From Plakobranchus ocellatus (lineage: Eukaryota; Mollusca; Gastropoda; Plakobranchidae): a stretch of DNA of 35,037 nucleotides. This document shows positions 20,440 through 35,037 of the stretch, one piece after another (positions within the stretch are counted from its first letter, which is position 1; every line of letters starts with the position of its first letter). The stretch covers positions 180,247-215,283 of the forward strand of contig BLXT01008183.1 in NCBI GenBank assembly GCA_019648995.1, in the 5' to 3' direction. The position numbers and the translations under genes are program-made. The notes under the pieces are model-generated. The model worked only from the letters and a program-made list of their open reading frames with translations. It made no database searches and was not told the origin of the DNA.

Positions 20440-20565
20440 ATGGAGCGTTGGTGGCACAGTGGATAGCAGGCCCACCTGCCCCAAGTTCTGCATGGACCCT
20501 TCTGTCACGAGTTTAAGTCCTGCCACTGACGCCCTGGCCTATGAAAGGGCAATAAAGCCTGCAAT
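20440..20565 (+). mobile_element. tRNA-derived SINE fragment
   Basis: TGGCACAGTGG at 20452-20462 matches the Pol III A box and GAGTTTAAGTCC at 20509-20520 resembles the B box, at tRNA-like spacing. The flanks do not pair into an acceptor stem, so it is a tRNA-derived repeat, not a tRNA gene. Confidence 0.6.
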
Positions 20566-20652
20566 CATCCTGTTGTTTTCTGCCTATTCATAAAAACCAA
20601 ATCAGCTTCAAGTGTGTGTTGTATAGGAGACAATGGTGTGCTAATGTTCCAA

Positions 20653-20862
20653 CTACCTAGCTCTCTGCTGCTCCAGTTCTTTGATGCATTGTAAGATCCG
20701 TGTTGTTCTTACTGTATTTCTTAGCACCTCATTTCTGACCTTGTCTTGCCTTATCTTGCTTACTGCTTTCCTCAGACGTTTTATTTTGCTGGTGACCAGT
20801 TTCCTTTCAAGGGTTTTGTAAAAAACGATGTGCGGCAATGGTATGTCAGAATTGGTGCGCAA
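20653..20862 (-). pseudogene. possible decayed LINE C-terminal remnant
   Basis: A 69-codon minus-strand frame includes IRQDKVRNEVLRNTVRTTRI and a separate PLPHIVFYKTLE. Both resemble segments found near the C-terminus of animal non-LTR retrotransposon reverse transcriptases, but in the reverse of the usual order. It may be two fused fragments or chance similarity. Confidence 0.25.
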
Positions 20863-20989
20863 ATTAGTGATAAGTTAAAAGCTCATCAATTTTCAATGAT
20901 AGGGAAAATTATCCTCTGATACTTTAGTTAAGCTCTCCATGATTTGTTCCTGTCTGTACAAGTTCATAGGCATGATTATACCTTTTGCT

Positions 20990-21004
20990 AATATATATAT
21001 ATAT
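20990..21004. repeat. (AT)n microsatellite
   Basis: About seven AT dinucleotides. Confidence 0.8.
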
Positions 21005-21180
21005 TAATTTTACATAAGCTGTTTCTGTGATTTTTTTTCGTTACCATAAGACCTATACTTAATAAAAGACATTTGGAACGAATAAATTTACTATACTGCA
21101 GAATTGTTTCAATATTTTTCTGTCATATATTGCAGAGAAAAAAAGAAGGAAAAGAGAGAAGAGAAGCGGCTTGGAGTATA

Positions 21181-21200
21181 TGTGTGTGTGTGTGTGTGTA
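21181..21200. repeat. (TG)n microsatellite
   Basis: Nine TG dinucleotides ending in TA. Confidence 0.9.
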
Positions 21201-22512
21201 GGAAAATAAATTTCAAGCTTTGCAAGAGAGAGCATCTGCAGTAATATGGATGGATATCTTTTTTTTTGTAGTGTTAGTGAGTGTTGGATAAACGGGGGGA
21301 AGGAAGTTGGGAAGGCTGTGGCTCTGTGTGACTGAGCCATGTTTACTACCTTAGTGATCAAAGATTCTAAGATCCAGTCTAACCAAACAGTGTTAATCCA
21401 ACTGAAGTCATCCACAGAACGTCAATGTGTATTTCACAACAAATTTTATGTCTTATACATGTACGAGCGAAGCAAGCTTAAAATTCAGCTTTATCACTAA
21501 CCATGTATAAAAAATAGCTGACCAATACAACCGGGCATGGGAAAACTTAATCTGAAGTTAAAATTTTCTGTGAATAATAAAACACTGCAGTCAGCCCTCA
21601 TGCAAATAATGCCAGATGTGAATTCAACAACACCATTCATTGTTTTTGCTAAGCAGGTTCAAATGAATATTTAACACAACACAAATGTGGAGTCACCATA
21701 TTTACAAAAGAAGGCTAGAGAATAAGAAAGAACACAACAAAAAAAAAAAAACAGGAAGGAAAATCTTAACAAAAAAATAAACAACTAAAACAATTAAGAG
21801 CAGCTAATTAAAGGCAAAACAAGTAGGATTTTTTTAAAAATTTGTCAATAAAATTGAAGACCATAAAATGAAAAATAATAATGAAAAAATGTCAATTTAA
21901 TTCAGCTATGTTTCATTGATATGAAATGAAAGGGTATAACATGCTACTAATGCACAACAAAAATCAAAATTGGTTTTTAATTCATGCTGTTTTGAGAGAA
22001 ATTCTAGAAAATCCTGAGAACAATTTAGTTCCATTTACATTCCAGCAGTATAAAAGTAATTGTTTGATCGTTTTCATTTCTAGATTTGTTACAGGTAATT
22101 GCTACATCTCATAACCACTCTGTGTCTGAAGTCCAGTCCTGATGGCTCTGGTGATGAGTGTAACACTTTTGAGGAAAAAGAATTTTAAGCCTGATCTTGT
22201 CCCTTTTTGCACTTTTTGCTTGTTGATTTTTATTTGGAAAAGCTTAACCCCAAATACCCTGGTACAGAATTACAATATCTCAAACCAGTTTTCACCACTG
22301 CAAAGTGAATTCTGTTCCTGCATGCATCAATGATTCTAAATGTTTAAAATGTGACTTACATCTCAGTTATATTGATCCCAAATGATTGCATTTAAAAAAC
22401 AATTTCTATTTTTACTTCATCTTAAACCTTTGGGTTTTAATGAAACAAATTTTAAAACTTTGAATACAAAGGCAAAATGGCAGTTGCTAGCTTGGTTTTG
22501 ACGAAATCATCA

Positions 22513-30608
<8,096 letters not shown>

Positions 30609-31182
30609 GTTGTTTTGATTGGATACCACTGAACATCCAGGAACCTTTCAAATTTTTATATTAAAAAGAACTCCTCCAATGGTTCTTAGAAAATGACACC
30701 GTCTTTTTATTTTACAGGACAAAACTTAACTAATGTAATAACTTTTACTAGCAACTACAAATAAGGCAAACATTATCTATAAAAAATATCGAGAACATAA
30801 ATTTGCATAAATGTCACATGTTAATTGAAATAAAGGATATTTATGAAATATTTTGTCTCTTTTGAGTCGGTTATATTCTCTTCCGAATGAGATAAATTTA
30901 GCTTAGCCTTGGCCGAATATAGCCTTGGCCTGAGGACCAAGGCATTGAGCCAAGCACTGGCAAGCACTACAGCAATCTCAACTAAGCTAACCACATACCA
31001 AGATAGAAGCGGTATATCTACCTCATATCTTGAAGGCTTGGGAATCTAGTTAGCTTGGCCAAGACATTGGTTTTGCAAGCCCAAAATTATACGTAGGTCA
31101 CTTCTACTGTTATCGAAACCTTTTCGACTGTCTTCTGCTGCATTGAGGCCAAGATCTAGATCTAGATTAGATCTCTATTCGG
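30609..31182. promoter_or_regulatory. upstream region of DPCD, no defined promoter element
   Basis: AT-rich next to the ATG, then at 30900-31080 a cluster of CCTTGGCC and complementary CCAAGGC/GGCCAAG words, and an AGATCTAGATCTAGATTAG run at 31152. No convincing RFX X-box was seen. The promoter itself is inferred from position. Confidence 0.35.
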
Positions 31183-31251
31183 ATGATTTTAGGATACGCT
31201 CTGGTTACTAGAAATCGTGCAATTAAATATTGTACAAACGGATTGATTTCG
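31183..31251 (+). CDS. possible first coding exon of a divergent gene
   Basis: ATG at 31183 opens 23 codons (MILGYALVTRNRAIKYCTNG, then LIS) ending precisely at a consensus donor GTAAGT at 31252. It would be divergent from DPCD, about 575 bp from its ATG. No downstream exon was found, so it may be chance. Confidence 0.2.
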
Positions 31252-32424
31252 GTAAGTGGCTTTTCTTCATTTAGCTAAAAAAGGAATAATATTTCATTCC
31301 ATAGAACTCCAGAACATGGCTTAGAGTCTAGAATAAGTCTAGATATCTAGATTTGATGTAGTCTGATTTTTTTTCGACTAACTCAATCTCTACGGAAATT
31401 ACCGTGCAGATAGACTGGTCAATCTTCTTGGAAATTCTAGGGAACCTGAAACCGCTTTCAAGTAAAATCTTTTAGAAAAAAATAATTCTTCTTTGATCGG
31501 GATGAGAGATATTTAATTTTGCAGGCCATAACGAATTAAGCTTCGAGGAAGTTTTAAAGATTATAGATTTTTTTGTTTTTCTTTTTTAAAATTTTCTATT
31601 TGTCACTTCGTTAAAATGCTCTCATGAATATTAGATACATCTATAAAGTGCTATTTTTCTGCAAAAAATGTGTGGTTTCTGAATTGATTAATGCTGTGAG
31701 AATTTTTTTTTTGTAGCCCTATTTACCATTTTGTGGTTTTAAATGTTTAAAAAGTATTTTTAACAATAAAGATGCAAACCTAAACATAGGTTAGATAGAC
31801 TCTAGCTCTATAATCCATGTCCAAACCTGGAATAGAGAGTTTTCAAAACATGTTCTAAGATTTTTTTGAAACATGTTCCACTCAAAATCATGTTCTAGAA
31901 AATCTGGATAAAAATCTCCTTCATCCATCTAATTCTAGGCTTAATTTTTCATTAGATGGTAAGTTTAGAAAATTGGAAACCTAAATTACAAAGTACGTTT
32001 TCTTTGCGCCATAGCATAGTTGTTAGGTACATAAATTTTAAATGTAAATGTTCAATATTTCATGTATCTAGAATAAATAGGGCAAAGAAAGCAATATTGC
32101 TCTTGTCTTTGAAAAAAGAACTTAGTTGGAAAGATTTCTGATTATGCACAGCAGCGATATTACAACAGTAATGACAAAATTTTAGTTGACTGTTGACATT
32201 TTCAAAAACTGATAATTATCAACAGTTAGGTCTGCAAATAATATGATCCAAAAACAACAACTGAAAAAAAATGGATCTCCGTTTTGGGTAATGGTGGCTG
32301 AGTTTAAGTTGGTCCGGTCTGATTAAGCAATTCATTTAGAATTAAAACGCAAGTGATATCAAGATATTATGTTTTATGTTCACCTTGATAAATGGTTACA
32401 CTGTAATATGAGAAATAAAAAAGG

Positions 32425-32485
32425 GTCACCCAGGATTCTAACCCATCAGCTGAAATTAAGCCTTGTACCACGACACAATGATGAA
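32425..32485 (-). mobile_element. tRNA-like sequence / SINE head with T-run terminator
   Basis: On the minus strand, TGGTACAAGG is A-box like and GGGTTAGAATCC (complement of 32433-32444) is a close B-box match. A TTTTTT run follows the GGGTGACCC end. Stems do not pair well enough for a functional tRNA. Confidence 0.5.
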
Positions 32486-32509
32486 AAGTTGAAATAGTTT
32501 TAATGTGAT

Positions 32510-32576
32510 CATCTCCATGGAAATTCTGGTGGAGATGGATGTGATTGTTCATTTCCATGAAAATCTCATGGAGATG
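32510..32576. repeat. two imperfect hairpins related to each other
   Basis: CATCTCCA pairs with TGGAGATG at 32510-32537, and CATTTCCATG pairs imperfectly with CATGGAGATG at 32550-32576. The two units look like a diverged duplicate. Confidence 0.5.
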
Positions 32577-33865
32577 CAAAACATTTTATGATCCGTGAAA
32601 TTTGCATTCCAATTCACAATTCATTTAGGCTAGGCATGAATCATTCGTACTCACTTTATACCTTTTTTATGTTGTTTTGAAATGAAGGTTAAGTACAATG
32701 ATATAGATGCTTAAAAGTTAAAATTACATGACGCTGAAGTCTTTAGAAAGCTTGTGAGTATGAGCTAAGTCATTGTGATTGTTTCAGAGTGATTCCGCTT
32801 TATGGAATTCCTCTTATCTTTCAATTCCAATTTGGTCTGCCTTAGATTGCAAGCATCATTGAATGATATACATGTGTATTAGTGTAATATTAATCCATCA
32901 AATCAAAAGAAGTTGTTGACAACTTTTTAATAACAATTTGAAAAGTTCTTTTGAAGCATTTCATCTTTATTTAAATTAGGTGAGAGTGTGTTCCATGTAT
33001 CCCTTAAACTGATGACACAATTTGAAAAGTATTGAGTTTTTTTTTTGTGCAGAATGATTGTCAAATATTATTCCTTAACAATTCTTGGTTAAATTTGGTT
33101 TGCAAAAGCTTTTAAGAATTAATTGCTTGTTAGAGTCATGTACTCTCTGGTGTTGACAATAGTCTGAATCCAATCTCCACCCTAGTCCTCCTTCTTTCCA
33201 CCAGAGAACGCAGCATCAAACACTTATCTTTTGCTGTATGTGTGTAATATATGTATGTCATATTTTGTCATCCTTTAAAATTTTTGTGGCCCTGCTTTGA
33301 ATTTTTTCTATTGTTGTTGGTTGGATATTTTGATACAGGATAACATACAAGGAGAACATTGCTATGTTATGTAAGGTCTTGCACTTTCTACAATGTAATT
33401 TTTCTCTCTTTGAAGATACAAACTATTATAATTCCAATTATAATATTAGCTTTACCTATTAGTCTTTCAATGCGAAGTAAAAAAAAACCAAATCGACTGC
33501 TATTAAATGTCACTTCCTGGTCTTTTTCTTTTTCGTATACATTTATCAATTGTGTCTTGTTATAGTGTTCACCAGTGTGCATGACCATACACATCTAATG
33601 CCTGATGTGCCTGGCCATGCTTGTATGTCTCTAAATCTTTTACAAGACCGGTAAATCTTAGTACCGTCAACAGAAACCTCTATTTAGTATTAAAGCATTA
33701 CAGAAAGTCTGCAAATTTTACAAATTGAATAGTAATGTTTTCCATTAATGTAATGCAATGGAACTTCTTGTTATCCCAAACCAACCGTGTTGATGCTTGA
33801 TGTTAGTCATTACTTTTTTTTAAATTCAATTTTGTGTATAAATTAAATGTATTACTTTTAACAAA

Positions 33866-33997
33866 AATTCATCATTCTATGGAAACAGGATTAAATCACA
33901 TAGGGATAGTGGCAGACAAATAACATATTTTTTTAATTCATCAATCCATGTAAACAGGATGTAGTCACTTAAAAGGGATAGTGGCAGACAAATACAT
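33866..33997 (+). repeat. 69-bp spaced direct duplication
   Basis: AATTCATCATTC at 33866 and AATTCATCAATC at 33935 begin two copies, each containing GGGATAGTGGCAGACAAAT. Confidence 0.85.
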
Positions 33998-34870
33998 CAT
34001 TAGGTTGGACTAAGTTCATTGCACAGATATCAAGGTGAAGAACCACATAAAGTTTGTAACAGCTGTCCTCCATAATTTTGTTACAACACTGTAGTGTTAA
34101 ATTGTTTTGTTTTATTAGAGCATGGTCAGTCATTCTGTTTAGGCATGTCCTGATTTTTAAATCAGTTAGGGGGCGAGAGAGAACAGATAGTTTATTCAAT
34201 GTAGCTCATACATTTTTGAAAATATATCACACTGTATTTACTACCTGTGCCTGATACAATGACAGTAGGTCAGCTCTGGCTCTAGGCAAGACTCAAGTCT
34301 TAACAAAGCGACACTTGTACTCAAAGGCCTTGACAATAAAAGTCAGCTTTTATCAATCTAATCGATTATCTTTGCATGCATTTCACTGTCTTCCTCGACT
34401 TGACAAGTAAATTGCAATCTCTCAACGTTAGCCCCAATTCTGCTCCTACTCTTACCAACCCTAAGCTATTCCTTACATAGGTCTATACATGTATTAATGT
34501 AATCTATCTTTTTTGTTAACTATTTGCTGAAAAATGATACTGTGGATATATTCTACCTTTCAAGGCCATAGTGAAATTTATTACTCATGTGTATTGATAT
34601 CTTTTTTATTATTTTGGGCACCCCTATGTTGAGTTCCTGGAGCAGATGTGCTTGTCCTAAGATGTTATCGTAGTTGTTTTTTATTGATTGAATAAAAAAG
34701 TAAAAATGGGAAGGAAAAATAATACCGAAATGTGGGTACAGTGAAAATATTGGAGCGGTGTATTATAATATAGATCGCACCTTCAAACGCTCCATTGCTT
34801 TGGAAAAACCGTGTGTGTGTAACTTCATTGTAGACAATGCAAATCATTGCAACCACTTTTGTGTATAACT

Positions 34871-35017
34871 ATGGCGTGTCAGGAAATACCTTACTTCAAG
34901 AAGGTGTTTTCAATTGGGTGTGACCACCTTAAGGTATTAGAGTTTTACATTCAGGAACTTAAAAGTTCGTTGGGAAGCATTTTGATAGAAGCGAGTGGGC
35001 GGAAATACGCTAAATAA
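34871..35017 (+). CDS. short ORF of unknown status, 48 codons
   Basis: ATG at 34871 starts MACQEIPYFKKVFSIGCDHL and runs to TAA at 35015. AATAAA overlaps the stop. The amino-acid composition is protein-like but nothing is recognised. It could be a small gene, part of an exon running out of the window, or chance. Confidence 0.25.
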   Translation: MACQEIPYFKKVFSIGCDHLKVLEFYIQELKSSLGSILIEASGRKYAK

Positions 35018-35037
35018 AATATGTAATGAAACGGGAA

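Larger units (their letters stand above)
19617..22512. other. intergenic region between two convergent genes
   Basis: Holds the 3' UTRs of both genes, whose ends I cannot fix. It also contains a tRNA-derived repeat near 20440-20565, a possible LINE remnant at 20653-20862, AT and TG microsatellites, and AT-rich sequence. Candidate poly(A) signals are AATAAA at 20551 (+, within the SINE), and ATTAAA at 22436-22441 or AATAAA at 22229-22234 on the minus strand for DPCD. Confidence 0.6.
31252..35037. other. 3.8 kb without a recognised gene
   Basis: AT-rich. It holds a minus-strand tRNA-like repeat (32425-32485), small hairpins at 32510-32576, a 69-bp direct duplication (33866-33997) and a short ORF at the end. 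I see no exon that I can defend. Confidence 0.5.

Noticed and set aside
20441..20530. Functional tRNA gene
   Set aside because: A and B boxes are present but acceptor and anticodon stems do not form; it is a tRNA-derived repeat.
30618..30622. CCAAT box (minus strand) for DPCD
   Set aside because: It lies only about ten bases from the ATG, too close to be a usual promoter element.
31100..31130. RFX X-box like GTTATCGAAACC upstream of DPCD
   Set aside because: The half-sites lack the usual spacer and one half is poor; not better than chance in this sequence.

Overview
The window is animal nuclear DNA: AT-rich, intron-dense, with GT-AG introns, polypyrimidine tracts before the acceptors, tRNA-derived repeats and one solo LTR. 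The protein content (a TIR/death-domain immune-type gene and the ciliary gene DPCD) and the many AGATCTAG-type words suggest a lophotrochozoan, probably a mollusc and perhaps a gastropod. This placement is inference. I had no database search.

Two genes can be reconstructed at the exon level. Gene 1 (+ strand, 460-19616, 5' end outside the window) has 23 exons whose phases join without a break into 1850 codons plus a stop. The protein runs: a long alpha-helical, armadillo/HEAT-like region (residues about 1-650 of the visible part), a coiled coil (663-738), a death domain (739-829), TIR domain 1 (845-990), a linker, TIR domain 2 (1037-1150), five perfect-length 32-residue repeats (1199-1358), a charged coiled coil (about 1468-1526), proline-rich basic segments, a Gln-rich tail with a duplicated 41-residue unit, and a terminal CAIF that looks like a CaaX prenylation box. 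I read it as a SARM1-like or death-domain adaptor/NADase candidate with two TIR domains and a predicted lipid anchor. I do not recognise a named orthologue.

Gene 2 (- strand, 30608-22513) is a complete six-exon DPCD orthologue of 200 residues. The two genes are convergent, 2.9 kb apart. Introns of gene 1 hold a 684-bp solo LTR with a 5-bp target-site duplication, a 202-N assembly gap whose two flanks repeat each other, and a 32-bp tandem array that copies the exon 21/intron junction seven times. DPCD introns hold an 83-bp minisatellite, a 236-bp tandem duplication and a tRNA-derived SINE.

The last 4.4 kb (30609-35037) contains no recognised gene, only a possible divergent first exon, a tRNA-like repeat and a short ORF at the end.
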